Position numbers and translations under genes: made by a program
Notes under the pieces: model-generated
Database searches by the model: none
The model's input: the letters and a program-made list of their open reading frames with translations, nothing else
What the model was told of the DNA's origin: nothing
Shown here: positions 44,595 through 62,030 of the stretch, one piece after another
How the letters are laid out: the number at the start of each line of letters is the position of its first letter
How positions within the stretch are numbered: position 1 is the first letter of the stretch
Origin: Polyangium mundeleinium
Lineage (GTDB): Bacteria; Myxococcota_A; Polyangia; Polyangiales; Polyangiaceae
Length of the DNA: 64,000 nucleotides
Assembly: GCF_028369105.1 (NCBI RefSeq)
Contig: NZ_JAQNDO010000001.1
Coordinates: 12,866,501 to 12,930,500, forward strand
Reading direction: 5' to 3'

Positions 44595-45254
44595 TCAACC
44601 GGTAACTGGTTCGACCACGCGACCCCGATCGAGCACGAGGCGCGCGCCGGCTCGCTCGCGGAAGAGCTCCGGCTCGTGCGAGACGACGACCACGGCCGCG
44701 CCACGCGCGACCTCCTCGTCCACCACCGCGAGCAGGCGCGAGACACCCGCCTTGTCGAGGCCGGTCGTCGGTTCGTCGAGCAGAACCAGCGAAGGCTCGT
44801 GCGTGAGCGCCCGCGCGAGCGCGATACGTTGCCGCTGCCCACGCGAGTACGTTCGCACCGGCCGCTCGGCGAACGGCCCGAGCTCGAACCGCGTCACCGC
44901 CCGCTTCCACGCCTCGTCCGCGTCGAGCCCCACGAGCCGCGCCGCGAGCTCGACGTTCTTCCGTCCCGATAGGTCCGGATACGCCATCGTCTCGTGCGAG
45001 ACCCAGCCGATTTCGGCGCGCACGGCGAGCAGGTCGTCCCCGAGCGGCTCGTACACGACCGTGCCCGCCGTCGGCTTGATCACGGTGCCGAGGATGCCGA
45101 GCAGCGTGGACTTGCCCGAGCCGTTCGCGCCCTCGATGACGAGCAGCTTGCCGAGTTCGATCGTGAGGCTGACGCCGCGCAAGGCCACGGTGGGGCCGTA
45201 GGCCTTGATGAGGCCCTTGCCGACGATCCGCGAGAGGCGTGGGGCTCGGCTCAT
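44595..45254 (-). CDS. ABC transporter ATP-binding protein
   Basis: The product is 219 residues: Walker A IEGANGSGKSTLLGILG, signature YSRGQRQRIALARAL, Walker B LVLLDEPTTGLDKAG and switch His in VVVSHEPEL. The size and motifs resemble the CcmA-type (heme exporter or ABC-2) branch. No permease gene adjoins it in the window. It starts 19 bp after the Ser/Thr kinase stop. Confidence 0.88.
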   Translation of the reverse strand: MSRAPRLSRIVGKGLIKAYGPTVALRGVSLTIELGKLLVIEGANGSGKSTLLGILGTVIKPTAGTVVYEPLGDDLLAVRAEIGWVSHETMAYPDLSGRKNVELAARLVGLDADEAWKRAVTRFELGPFAERPVRTYSRGQRQRIALARALTHEPSLVLLDEPTTGLDKAGVSRLLAVVDEEVARGAAVVVVSHEPELFRERAGARLVLDRGRVVEPVTG

Positions 45255-45273
45255 CCGACGCGACCTTCGAGGC

Positions 45274-47103
<1,830 letters not shown>

Positions 47104-47523
47104 CGCGAGAGCCCTACGTTCGGCCATTCCGAAGCGGGGGGCCACTGCAAAATCGCTCGGCGATCGCGTTTTCGTTCCCACGACGGACGCTCACGCCGAA
47201 CGCGGCGCGCGCGTCCGTGTTCGATCTGCGCGCCGTCTGTCGGGCGAGGCCACGGCGCATACACCCGAGCGGGGGCAACCTGGGGATAACTTCCGGTGAT
47301 CCCAGGGTCAGGCTTGGGGACAGGACCGGGCGAGGCCGCCCACCCGTAAAGATCTCCCCGACCCGACCCCGAGATGCCCCCGAACTTTCCACAGGGGGGT
47401 GGCTCCGTAAGTTACCGAAATCATGAACCGATCCAGAGTTCTCCCCATCGTCCACAGGCCCTACGATGACGACCTGATCTAGATCTATAGATCCTCCCTA
47501 GATCGGAGGGTAACGCGTGAGCA
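47104..47523. other. Candidate chromosome-origin region (oriC) upstream of dnaN
   Basis: The kinase runs left and dnaN runs right from this gap. TTATCCCCA (minus strand, 47281-47289) is one base from the DnaA box TTATCCACA. Weaker boxes (7 of 9) lie at 47385-47393 (CTTTCCACA) and 47448-47456 (TCGTCCACA). The segment 47465-47510 is the most AT-rich part and holds four GATC sites in 29 bp, including the palindrome GATCTATAGATC. dnaA is not here, so the true origin may lie elsewhere. Confidence 0.4.
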
Positions 47524-47586
47524 TGGTCACGTTTGCCTCGGTCCTCTTTTCGACCTTCGCCCCGCCGATAACCCTGCTAAGAGGGA
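47524..47586 (+). repeat. 63-bp conserved element, copy 2 (upstream of dnaN)
   Basis: TGGTCACGTTTG, CTTTTCGACCTTCGC and CGATAACCCTGCTAAGAGGG plus A occur with the same spacing as at 14222-14284. It ends 39 bp before the dnaN ATG and is in the same orientation as dnaN. Confidence 0.85.
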
Positions 47587-47625
47587 CCGACCCGCTGCCT
47601 TGGGCCGCGGCGGAGTTGAAGGGCC

Positions 47626-48750
47626 ATGGACCTCGTCATCGCGAAGAAAGATCTGCTGCGCCTCGTCGACCGCTGCCAGGGCGTCGCCGACAAGAAGAGC
47701 GCCATGCCGGTGCTCGCCAACGTGCTGCTCGCCGCCGACGGCAACGCGCTGCGCGTCGCCGCGACCGACCTCTACCTCGCGGTGAGTGGTCAGACGGCGG
47801 CCGAAATCGTGAGCGCAGGCTCCGTGGCCGTTCCGGCGAAGGACCTGCTCGACCGCGTGAAGGCCATGCCCGACGGGCCCATCCAGGTGACCGCGCGCGA
47901 GGGCGCGCAGACCGTCATCAAGGCCGTCGGCTCGCCGCGCCGCTACACGCTGCACGGCATGCCCGGCAGCGAGTTCCCCGCCCTGCCGAAGGCCGCGCCC
48001 GACGCGCCCTCGCTCGAGCTGCCGGTCGAGCTCCTCTCGCGGCTCATCGAGCGCACGCACTTCAGCATCTCGACCGACGAGACGCGCGCGCACGTGAACA
48101 GCGCGCTCTTCGAGTGGGCCGGCCACCGCGTCCGCATGGTCACGACGGACGGTCACCGGCTGTCCAAGATGGAGGTCACGCTGGAGGGCACGAGCGCGAC
48201 GGCGACGATGCTCATCCCGCTGAAGGCCATCCACGAGCTGCGTCGGCTCACGAGCGGCGTCGACAAGGAGACGCCCACGGTGCACATCACGCAGAGCGGG
48301 CCGAACGCGTTCTTCGGCGTCGGTGGCATGACCTTCTCGGTGAAGCTCGTCGACGCGCAGTTCCCGCCCTACCAGCAGGTCATCCCGAACGTGAGCGACC
48401 GGAGCATCCGCGCGCCGCGCGGTCCGCTCGCCGAGGCCCTGCGCGCCGTCTCGCTCGCCGCGAGCGACCGCACGGGCGGCGTGAAGCTCACGGTCACGCA
48501 GCGCGCGCTGCGCATCACGAGCGAGAGCCCCGAGAGCGGCAACGGCTTCGACGAGGTGCCGATCGACTACGAGGGCGGCGAGGTGACGATCGGCTTCAAC
48601 GCGAAGTACTTCCTCGACGTGCTCGCGGGCATCAACGACGACGAGGTCGTCCTCGGCGTGTCGGGCGAGCTCGACCCGGCGGTCATCCGTCCCGCGACGG
48701 AGTCGGCGGCGGAGAGTTACGTTTCGGTCATCATGCCGATGCGGATCTGA
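47626..48750 (+). CDS. dnaN: DNA polymerase III beta subunit (sliding clamp)
   Basis: The product is 374 residues, forming the dimeric ring clamp that tethers DNA polymerase III. The three clamp repeats are visible, with MPVLANVLLAADGNALRVAA in the first, RVRMVTTDGHRLSKMEV in the second and the conserved C-terminal SYVSVIMPMRI. AAGGG lies 3 nt before the ATG. It is followed by recF and gyrB. Confidence 0.97.
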   Translation: MDLVIAKKDLLRLVDRCQGVADKKSAMPVLANVLLAADGNALRVAATDLYLAVSGQTAAEIVSAGSVAVPAKDLLDRVKAMPDGPIQVTAREGAQTVIKAVGSPRRYTLHGMPGSEFPALPKAAPDAPSLELPVELLSRLIERTHFSISTDETRAHVNSALFEWAGHRVRMVTTDGHRLSKMEVTLEGTSATATMLIPLKAIHELRRLTSGVDKETPTVHITQSGPNAFFGVGGMTFSVKLVDAQFPPYQQVIPNVSDRSIRAPRGPLAEALRAVSLAASDRTGGVKLTVTQRALRITSESPESGNGFDEVPIDYEGGEVTIGFNAKYFLDVLAGINDDEVVLGVSGELDPAVIRPATESAAESYVSVIMPMRI

Positions 48751-48769
48751 AACACACCCTCACCCCCGA

Positions 48770-48792
48770 CCCCTCTCCCTCCGTGAGAGGGG
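48770..48792. repeat. 8-bp hairpin between dnaN and recF
   Basis: CCCCTCTC-7 nt-GAGAGGGG, of the kind found as dispersed hairpins between genes. It may tune dnaN/recF transcript levels. Confidence 0.5.
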
Positions 48793-48826
48793 CCAGAGCC
48801 CATCACCCGGGGGTGCACGAAGTCCC

Positions 48827-49957
48827 ATGAATCGCCTGGAGCTCGAACGGCTCAGCGTACGCGGCCTGCGCGTCCTCTCGCGGGTGGACATGGAGCCCGC
48901 GCCGCGGCTCAACGTCGTGTGGGGCAACAACGGGCACGGCAAGACGAGCGTGCTCGAGGCGATTTACTTCGCGGCGACTTCGAAGAGCTTTCGGACCTCG
49001 CGCGTGGGCGAGCTCGTGCGGCACGGTGAGCAGGCCGCGAGCGTGAAGGCGCGCTTCGTCGAGCGCGGCGGCGCGCTGCCGGCGCTCGCGCGTGAGCAGA
49101 CGGCCGCGGTGCAGGGCAAACGCGTCGCCGTGCACATCGATGGCAATCGGCCACGCGCGCTCGTCGAGTACGCGACGCGCTCGCCCGTCGTCGTGTTTCA
49201 TCCCGAGGAGCTCACGCTGTCGAGCGGGCCCGCGCAGGGCCGGCGCACGCTGCTCGACCGGCTCGCGCTCTTCACGCGACCCGAGAGCGCCGACGCGCGC
49301 GCGCGGTATGCGCATGCGCTCAAAGCACGGCACGAGCTTTTGCGGCGCGGCGCGGACATACCTTCGAGTGATACACGCGAGCTCGACGCGTTCGAGGAGC
49401 TCTGCGCCGAGCATGGGGCGGCCCTCACGCGGGCGCGCGCGGCGGCGGCCGAGGCGCTCGTGGTCGAGCTCGCGGGCGCGTTCGCGCAGATCGCCGCGCC
49501 GGACCTGCGACTCGAAGCGCGATACGCGCCGGGAGGCTCGGCCGACGTGGAGACCGCGCGCGCCGAGCTTTTGCGGGGCCGAAAGCGGGATGCATTCCGC
49601 GCGTCGGCGGGGTTTGGCCCGCATCGCGACGAGCTCGAGCTGAGGCTGGATGGGCATCCGGCGCGGATCGTCGCGTCGCAGGGGCAACATCGCGCGCTCA
49701 CGCTCGCGCTGAAGGCGGCCGAGACGGCGACGATCGCCAAAGAGCGGGGCATCGAGCCCTTGCTCTTGCTCGACGACGTTTCGAGCGAACTCGACCCGGA
49801 GCGCACGGGCGCGCTCTTTTCATTCCTTGCGCTCCATCGGGGTCAGATTTTCCTGACGACCACGCGCCCCGAGCTCATCCGCGCCGAAGACATACCGGCC
49901 GAGGGACGATGTGACTTCCGGGTGTTTCGGGGCGAGCTCGACGAGGGCGCGGGCTGA
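48827..49957 (+). CDS. recF: DNA replication and repair protein RecF
   Basis: The product is 376 residues, an SMC-like ATPase that loads RecA at gaps. Walker A is VWGNNGHGKTSVLEAI, the Q-loop region is AATSKSFRTSR and Walker B is PLLLLDDVSSELDPER. The order dnaN-recF-gyrB is the ancestral origin-side order. Confidence 0.95.
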   Translation: MNRLELERLSVRGLRVLSRVDMEPAPRLNVVWGNNGHGKTSVLEAIYFAATSKSFRTSRVGELVRHGEQAASVKARFVERGGALPALAREQTAAVQGKRVAVHIDGNRPRALVEYATRSPVVVFHPEELTLSSGPAQGRRTLLDRLALFTRPESADARARYAHALKARHELLRRGADIPSSDTRELDAFEELCAEHGAALTRARAAAAEALVVELAGAFAQIAAPDLRLEARYAPGGSADVETARAELLRGRKRDAFRASAGFGPHRDELELRLDGHPARIVASQGQHRALTLALKAAETATIAKERGIEPLLLLDDVSSELDPERTGALFSFLALHRGQIFLTTTRPELIRAEDIPAEGRCDFRVFRGELDEGAG

Positions 49958-50047
49958 CCTTCGGCCGCTTCGGAGCGCCTCGGGAGCGAGCGCGAGAAAC
50001 GGGCACCAATCGGGCGTGATTTCCTCACGAAAAGGGCCCCGCTACGC

Positions 50048-52752
<2,705 letters not shown>

Positions 52753-52774
52753 CGGGGGCAAACCCCCCAACGCA

Positions 52775-52813
52775 AAGCCCCCCTCAGCATTGCTCGAGGG
52801 GGGCTTCGTTTTT
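52775..52813. terminator. Strong Rho-independent terminator, bidirectional, after gyrB
   Basis: An 11-bp perfect stem (AAGCCCCCCTC, 52775-52785; GAGGGGGGCTT, 52796-52806) with a 10-nt loop is followed by TTTTT at 52809-52813. It lies between the ends of gyrB and the convergent lipoprotein gene. Confidence 0.92.
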
Positions 52814-52822
52814 CGAGGGGTT

Positions 52823-53371
52823 TTACTTCTTCAGCATGTTGTTCGGGCCGCCCTTGGCCCGATCCTTCGGGACGGGCCTCTGCCACGAGGTGCCCTCGAC
52901 GTTCATCCACGACACGACCACCTCGATCGTGACATCGGCTTGCCCCGCGGCCTTGTCGAAGGGGCCGACCGTGATATCGGCGTCCTTCCCGGCCTCGAGC
53001 CCCTTCGGGAACTTGCCGCTGATCGTCTCGACGAGCTTATCGTCCTTGCCGTAAGCGAACGCCTTGTACTCGAGCATCTTGATGCCTTGCTCGCTCGTGT
53101 TCTTCAGCTTGCCGCTGAAGCCCTTGTCGGCGACGGCGCCCTTCTCGAACTTCACGGCGTCGGCGACGGCCTCGAGCGCCGCGCTGTCGAGCTTCTTCGG
53201 CTCGGGCTTGGCCGCCTCGGCCTCTTTCTTGGGCGCTGCGTTTGCGTCGGCGCTTTTGGCGCTCGCCTCGGCGGCGGGTTTGTCTTGATTGCTTTCGGTC
53301 TTGGACTGCCCGCAGCCAGCGAGCAGCAGCGCGCCGAGGACAACCGGAACAACGAGATGATTCGTCTTCAT
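52823..53371 (-). CDS. Lipoprotein of unknown function
   Basis: The product is 182 residues. The signal ends LLLAGC (lipobox), followed by a Glu/Lys/Ala-rich linker (about 22-60) and a compact beta domain (VKFEKGAVADKGFSGKLKNT, DVTIEVVVSWMNVEG) of the FxLYD-like kind seen in many lipoproteins. The ATG at 53371 gives the best signal peptide. Confidence 0.82.
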   Translation of the reverse strand: MKTNHLVVPVVLGALLLAGCGQSKTESNQDKPAAEASAKSADANAAPKKEAEAAKPEPKKLDSAALEAVADAVKFEKGAVADKGFSGKLKNTSEQGIKMLEYKAFAYGKDDKLVETISGKFPKGLEAGKDADITVGPFDKAAGQADVTIEVVVSWMNVEGTSWQRPVPKDRAKGGPNNMLKK

Positions 53372-53462
53372 TGCGCGGGACTCTAGGCCGGCGTGACCCA
53401 AGTTGTCCAGCTCGTCCGGTCGCCTCGGGCGTCGCGTCGTCGTGCTGAAACCGGTGATCCGG

Positions 53463-55841
53463 TCAGTTCGGTCCACCCTCACAAACGCCGCTGCCCTGCG
53501 CGACGTTGTTGTCGGTCCGGCATTCGTGCCATGCGTGCGGCGGCGATTGATCATCGACGATCACGAAGATCTTCTTCGACCCGTCGAGCACGCCGGGCGG
53601 CGGCATGGGGAGCGGCAGGCTCACGTCCTCGGCTTCGGCCGGATAGAGGACCTTCGTGGTCATGACGGGGCTGCCCGGCAGCGCCACGCCGCCGCTCGCC
53701 GGGTCGTCCAGGTAAAACCCGATGTTCACGCCCGCCGGCACGCTCGCCTCGCCGATGTTGCGCACGCGCGCGATGAGCCCGTACGTCGGGCTTCCGCAGA
53801 CCGGGAACACCGTGGCGACGAGGTCCGGCGCGGAGAACTCGCCCGAGGGCTGCACGTTTTGCCGGAAGTTGTTGAGCTTCGGCTGCTTGTAGTTCGGCAG
53901 CTCCACCTGGGGGATCGTTCCATCCTCCTCCACGTTCGTCACGTGATAGCCGTGCTGGTTCCACACCCTTCGCGTGCGCACCCAGTTGCCATTCTTATCG
54001 CCGAAGACCCGCACGCCGGCGGTCTTCGTGCCGTCCGCGCAGGTGAAGCTCGAATACGAGTTCGACACGACCACGATGTCGGCCTGCCCGTCGCTGTCCA
54101 CGTCCGCGACCAGCGGATACTCGTAGAGCGTCCCGTTCGTGTTGCACGTCTCGTAGAGCACCGTGCCGTCGGTCCCCGAATAGACGTGGATCATCTTCTC
54201 GTCGGCGTAGACCACCTCGGCCTTGCCGTCGCCCTCGAAATCGAAGACCGAGCTGCCCGTCGAGGCGGACGAGCAATCCTGCGTTTGTCGGATCCAGAGC
54301 AGCGTCTCGGCGTTCGGCACGGCGGGGTCCATGAGCTTCTTGCCGTCGAAGACCGCATATCCGACGCCGCCGGCCATGGCCACGTCGGGCACGCCGTCGC
54401 CATTGAAGTCCGCCACCGTGGGCGGGCCGCCGCCTTGCGTGAAGCCCGTGCTGTTCGCGGGGCAGAGGGCAGGGTTGAGGGTGCCGTTGATGTCGACGCC
54501 CGTGCGCACGACCTTGAAGCCGCCCGGCTCGTTCGGGTCGACGCGCCAGATCCGCAGCTCGTGGTTGCTGTTGTAGATGGCGATGACCTCGGGAATGCCG
54601 TCCTTGTCGAGGTCGCCCACGGCGGGGAAGCTCGCGACGAGGTTGGAGTCGACGAGCAAGGTGCCGTCGCCCTTGTAAATGCGCCGCGCGCCGACGATGT
54701 CGAGCTTGCCGTCGGCGTCCATGTCGGAGACCACGACGTTCGAGGTGTTCGCCGGGGTGAACGTGGCGACCGTGGCGCCGGTCTTCCCGTCGAGGATTTG
54801 CGAGTCCACGACGACCTCGACGTCGCCGTCCTGATCGAGGTCCGCGAGCGAGGGCATCGAGCACGTCCCGGCCGCGCTGAGCCACAGCTCGGTGCCGGTC
54901 GCCGAATAGGCGCGCGCGCGGCCGTCGATCGTGCAGATCACGATCTCATTGCCCGGCACGCCGTCGATGTTGCCCGCGGCGATCGAGCGGCCCGGATGGT
55001 TCGGGCTCGTCGCGCCCGCGTTCGCGGTCCACTTCTCGACGACCTGGCCATTGACGATCGAAATGGCGTGGAGCGTGCCATTCTCGTTGTACTTGTTCGT
55101 CTGGAACGTGGAGAAGACGATCTCCGGGATGTCGCGCTCGTCCACGACGCCGTCGCACGTGTCGTCGTCGAGCTGGATCACCACGGGCGCCATCATCACG
55201 CTGTCCTGCGTGTTTGGCGCGGTGGGGTTCCCCCAGGTGTACTTGAGCACGGGATCGAACTGGCCGACGGGCGGCTTGTACTCGCATTTCGCGAGGCAGG
55301 TGATCGGGTCGTTCGGGCCGGGTTCCATGCCGGGCGCGCATTCCGGAGGCTGCGGCAGGCATTTGCCCGTCGCCGGCGTCACGCCGCCCTGGCACGAGCC
55401 GCCCCCGCCGCCGCCGGGCATGCCCGGCTCGCCGAGCGCATATTCGCAGTACGAGTTCTGCGGGCATTCGGTGGCGTCGATGCACGTCGCGCCCGGCGTC
55501 ACGCATTGCTGGAACGAGCACACCTCCGCGCCGCCGCAACACGCCGTCCCGCAGGCCTTGTCCTGCGTGCAGCACACGTCGCCGACCGTACAGACGCCGC
55601 CGTCGCCGCAGGCCTCGCCCGGCGTGCATCCGGTCGTGCCGCTGTCGCCGAAGAGGTCGCCGCCCTGGCCGCCCTGGCCGCCGCCGCCCTGGCCACCCTG
55701 GCCGCCGCTGCCGCCCGTGGACGCCGAGGACGACGCGCCGCTGCCTGTTCCGTCACCGCCACTGCACGAGGCGAGGGCGACCGCGAGGGACGGCACGGCG
55801 AGCGCCGTGAAAGCGAGGAAAGAGAGCCGATGTTTGCGCAT
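53463..55841 (-). CDS. Large lipoprotein with FG-GAP/VCBS propeller repeats and CARDB domain
   Basis: The product is 792 residues. The signal ends ALASCSG (lipobox) and is followed by a Gly/Ser linker, a Cys-rich segment (about 60-160, CTPGEACGDGGVC, CCTQDKACGTACC) and repeated Ca-binding-like FG-GAP blades (DLDQDGDVEVV, DMDADGKLDIVG, DLDKDGIPEVIA, DFNGDGVPDVAMAG, DVDSDGQADIVVV). The C-terminal 100 residues are CARDB-like (APDLVATVFPVCGSPTYGLI). It is probably a surface adhesin or matrix protein. Confidence 0.87.
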   Translation of the reverse strand: MRKHRLSFLAFTALAVPSLAVALASCSGGDGTGSGASSSASTGGSGGQGGQGGGGQGGQGGDLFGDSGTTGCTPGEACGDGGVCTVGDVCCTQDKACGTACCGGAEVCSFQQCVTPGATCIDATECPQNSYCEYALGEPGMPGGGGGGSCQGGVTPATGKCLPQPPECAPGMEPGPNDPITCLAKCEYKPPVGQFDPVLKYTWGNPTAPNTQDSVMMAPVVIQLDDDTCDGVVDERDIPEIVFSTFQTNKYNENGTLHAISIVNGQVVEKWTANAGATSPNHPGRSIAAGNIDGVPGNEIVICTIDGRARAYSATGTELWLSAAGTCSMPSLADLDQDGDVEVVVDSQILDGKTGATVATFTPANTSNVVVSDMDADGKLDIVGARRIYKGDGTLLVDSNLVASFPAVGDLDKDGIPEVIAIYNSNHELRIWRVDPNEPGGFKVVRTGVDINGTLNPALCPANSTGFTQGGGPPTVADFNGDGVPDVAMAGGVGYAVFDGKKLMDPAVPNAETLLWIRQTQDCSSASTGSSVFDFEGDGKAEVVYADEKMIHVYSGTDGTVLYETCNTNGTLYEYPLVADVDSDGQADIVVVSNSYSSFTCADGTKTAGVRVFGDKNGNWVRTRRVWNQHGYHVTNVEEDGTIPQVELPNYKQPKLNNFRQNVQPSGEFSAPDLVATVFPVCGSPTYGLIARVRNIGEASVPAGVNIGFYLDDPASGGVALPGSPVMTTKVLYPAEAEDVSLPLPMPPPGVLDGSKKIFVIVDDQSPPHAWHECRTDNNVAQGSGVCEGGPN

Positions 55842-55978
55842 AAGGGCGCATCTTCGCCGAGGGCGACCGTCCATGTCGATCGCGAAGAACCCGAAAAGGA
55901 CCCCCGAGCGTGTGGTCGCTTCGGCGACTTGGCAAGGGCCTTGCTTGGATGGGATCCAGCCTTAGTTTCGGTCGTGCC

Positions 55979-58588
<2,610 letters not shown>

Positions 58589-58625
58589 AGAGCGAGTAGC
58601 TGACAGCGGCGGAGGTCTCGGCTAA

Positions 58626-59933
<1,308 letters not shown>

Positions 59934-60068
59934 GCGCCCCGCTCCGCGCAAAACTTGGCCGACTTCCCGAGAACCCTGTAGGAGCCCCCTAGTCACGCCG
60001 AGCGTCCGTCTCGCGCCCCACATCGCGGGGCTTGCGGGCGCCAGCGTTTGCTCGAGAAGGGGCGTCTC

Positions 60069-61028
60069 ATGCAGGCGTCGTGTGCGTCGTCGTCCATCGA
60101 AAGCAGGAGCCCGGAAGACACCATCCCGTCCGTCTTCCAGCCGCGCTCGTCCATGCTCCCGCCCCCCGCGGCGAACGAGGCCGAGACGCAGCCGGCGCCG
60201 TTCGCGCGCGAGAGCCACCCGACGATCCCCTATGAGCGCGCGAACCCCAAGTCCTGGTTCGCCAACCACAAGAAGCGCCGCAGGCTCGCGCGGCTCGACC
60301 TCGACGAGGAGAGCACCGAGAACGGCCGGCCCATGCCCGAGTGGTGCGTGGAGCACGGCGCCGGCCTGCGGGCCATGACCACGTTCGAGCTCTGGATGGC
60401 CCTCGCCAGGGGCGAGATCGAGGCCGAAACCTCGGTCTGGCGCGACGGGATGGAGGGCTGGACCCAAATCGCGCAGATCCCCGAGCTCGCGTATGCGCTC
60501 GCCGATTCGGTCTCGTTCGACCCGCTCCTCGTGACGCCCGCGCGTCTGCCGGACGTCGCGCTCACGTCGGCGCGGGGTGAGGCGAAGACGCCTTTGACCT
60601 TCAGCGGGGCCGTCGCGCAGACGGGGGACCCACCGCATGTACGGTCTCTGGAGGGGGACGAGACCCGCTCGGAGCCCATCTCGCTCCCTGTCCGGGCGTG
60701 GCCCTTCGGTCGCAAGGGTGGGTCCCGACGGTCTCTGGCAGGGCAAGGAGGGTTCTCCTTCGTGCTCGGGTGTGTCGTGGCGGTGACGGCCGTGGGTATT
60801 GCGCTCGTGCATCGAGGCATCGCGCCGGTGGTCCTGTCCGGGCAAGCTCCGGGTACGGACCCTCCCGCGCTCGTGGCCGGAGCCTCCGAGCTCGTGTCGA
60901 AGGTGGGGCAGAGGACGGCCGCGACCGTGCGGCAGACAGAGGCGACCCCCGTGGCGCCCCCTCCGCCCTCGGCGCGCCACCATACCGACCCTGGTCAGAA
61001 ACGATCACGACGGGGCGCGCGACGGTAG
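60069..61028 (+). CDS. GYF-domain membrane protein
   Basis: The product is 319 residues. A GYF_2-like domain (about 95-145: PEWCVEHGAGLRAMTTFELW, VWRDGMEGWTQIAQIPEL) is a protein-interaction module common in myxobacterial membrane proteins. One TM helix is at about 235-258 (FSFVLGCVVAVTAVGIALVH), followed by a Pro-rich, basic end. The ATG at 60069 has GAAGGGG at 7 nt; a TTG at 60048 is possible. The function is unknown. Confidence 0.8.
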   Translation: MQASCASSSIESRSPEDTIPSVFQPRSSMLPPPAANEAETQPAPFARESHPTIPYERANPKSWFANHKKRRRLARLDLDEESTENGRPMPEWCVEHGAGLRAMTTFELWMALARGEIEAETSVWRDGMEGWTQIAQIPELAYALADSVSFDPLLVTPARLPDVALTSARGEAKTPLTFSGAVAQTGDPPHVRSLEGDETRSEPISLPVRAWPFGRKGGSRRSLAGQGGFSFVLGCVVAVTAVGIALVHRGIAPVVLSGQAPGTDPPALVAGASELVSKVGQRTAATVRQTEATPVAPPPPSARHHTDPGQKRSRRGARR

Positions 61029-61130
61029 CGACCCTCTCTCGGGACCGTCGCGACCCTCCCCGGAGAGGGTAACGACCCTCCCAGCGACGGGAACGACCCT
61101 CCCTGGAGACGCTAACGACCACCTTCGCGG
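61029..61130. repeat. Array of ~22-bp direct repeats (CGACCCTC core)
   Basis: CGACC(C/A)(T/C)C-type cores start at 61029, 61051, 61073, 61094 and 61116, spaced 22, 22, 21 and 22 bp, about two helical turns. They start right after the GYF-protein stop and end 72 bp before the tRNA. They could be a phased protein-binding array or a remnant. Confidence 0.75.
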
Positions 61131-61201
61131 CGCGTGCGAAGCGCAAAGAGTCGCGCTATCGTCCCGCCCCTCTGGCGCTCCGGTCACTTCCGGGGCCTCA
61201 C

Positions 61202-61275
61202 TCCGGCGTCGTCTAAGGGCAGGACGGGGGACTTTGAATCCCCTAATCATGGTTCGAATCCATGCGCCGGAACCA
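61202..61275 (+). tRNA. tRNA-Gln (anticodon TTG)
   Basis: A 74-nt cloverleaf including encoded CCA. The acceptor stem TCCGGCG/CGCCGGA is perfect, the anticodon loop CTTTGAA (61232-61238) has TTG at 61234-61236, and the T-arm CATGG-TTCGAAT-CCATG is standard. It reads CAA (and probably CAG) codons. Confidence 0.96.
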
Positions 61276-61403
61276 GCCCGCGGGGGGCACGCAGGCGGGC
61301 CGCCGGGCTCGTCCGGTCCGCGGAAGACGACGGGTACGCGAGACAGACTCTAGCGCTGCGCGTACGAGGGCGTTTACGGTAGCTGCCAAGGGAGCAGCCT
61401 GGC

Positions 61404-62030
61404 GTGACGAGCGACGACGAGACCGAGGAGGCCAGGTTCGTCGCGCGTCTCGTGGCGCGTGACGAGTCGGCCTTCAACGAGCTCGTCGTCGCGTACGAGC
61501 GGCGCGTGTTCGCGCTCGTGTTCCGGATGATCGGGCGACGCGAGGAAGCCGAGGACCTCGCGCAAGAGGTCTTCGTCCAGGTCTTCAAGGCGATCGATCA
61601 GTTCCGCGGAGAGTCGAAGCTCTCCACGTGGATCTTCCGGATCGCCGTGAACCTCTGCAAGAACAAGGCGAAGTACCTGTCGCGGCGCCGCGTGGGCGAG
61701 CAGGAGGACGTCCACGAGATCGCCGATCGCGTGGACGGCGACGCGGGCAAGGGCGTCACGGTGAGCGGGGCGATCAACCGCCCGGACGAGATTCTGGAGG
61801 GCATGCAGCTCGAGCGCATCGTGAAGCGCGCGATCGAGCAGGTCGACGCGGACTTCCGCGAGGTCTTGATCCTGCGCGACGTGGAGGACATGTCCTACGA
61901 CGAGATCGCGGAGGTGACGGGCTTGCCGGAAGGCACGGTGAAGAGCCGCATTTTCCGCGCCCGCACGCAGCTTCGGGGCCTGGTCGAGAAGGCGCTCGGC
62001 GACAAGCTGAGGAGCGAGAAGAAGGCATGA
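61404..62030 (+). CDS. ECF-family RNA polymerase sigma factor
   Basis: The product is 208 residues. Region 2 (about 20-95) includes FNELVVAYERRVFALVFRMI, EEAEDLAQEVFVQVFKAI and STWIFRIAVNLCKNK; region 4 (about 135-195) includes DFREVLILRDVEDMSYDEIA and LPEGTVKSRIFRARTQL. It is RpoE/SigW-like. The start is a GTG with AAGGGAG about 9 nt upstream. The end overlaps the next gene (ATGA), its likely regulator. Confidence 0.93.
   Translation: MTSDDETEEARFVARLVARDESAFNELVVAYERRVFALVFRMIGRREEAEDLAQEVFVQVFKAIDQFRGESKLSTWIFRIAVNLCKNKAKYLSRRRVGEQEDVHEIADRVDGDAGKGVTVSGAINRPDEILEGMQLERIVKRAIEQVDADFREVLILRDVEDMSYDEIAEVTGLPEGTVKSRIFRARTQLRGLVEKALGDKLRSEKKA

Noticed and set aside
47524-47540. Sigma-54 promoter (TGGTCACG...TTTGC)
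   Set aside because: The GG to GC spacing is 8, not 10 bases, and copy 1 lacks the GC.
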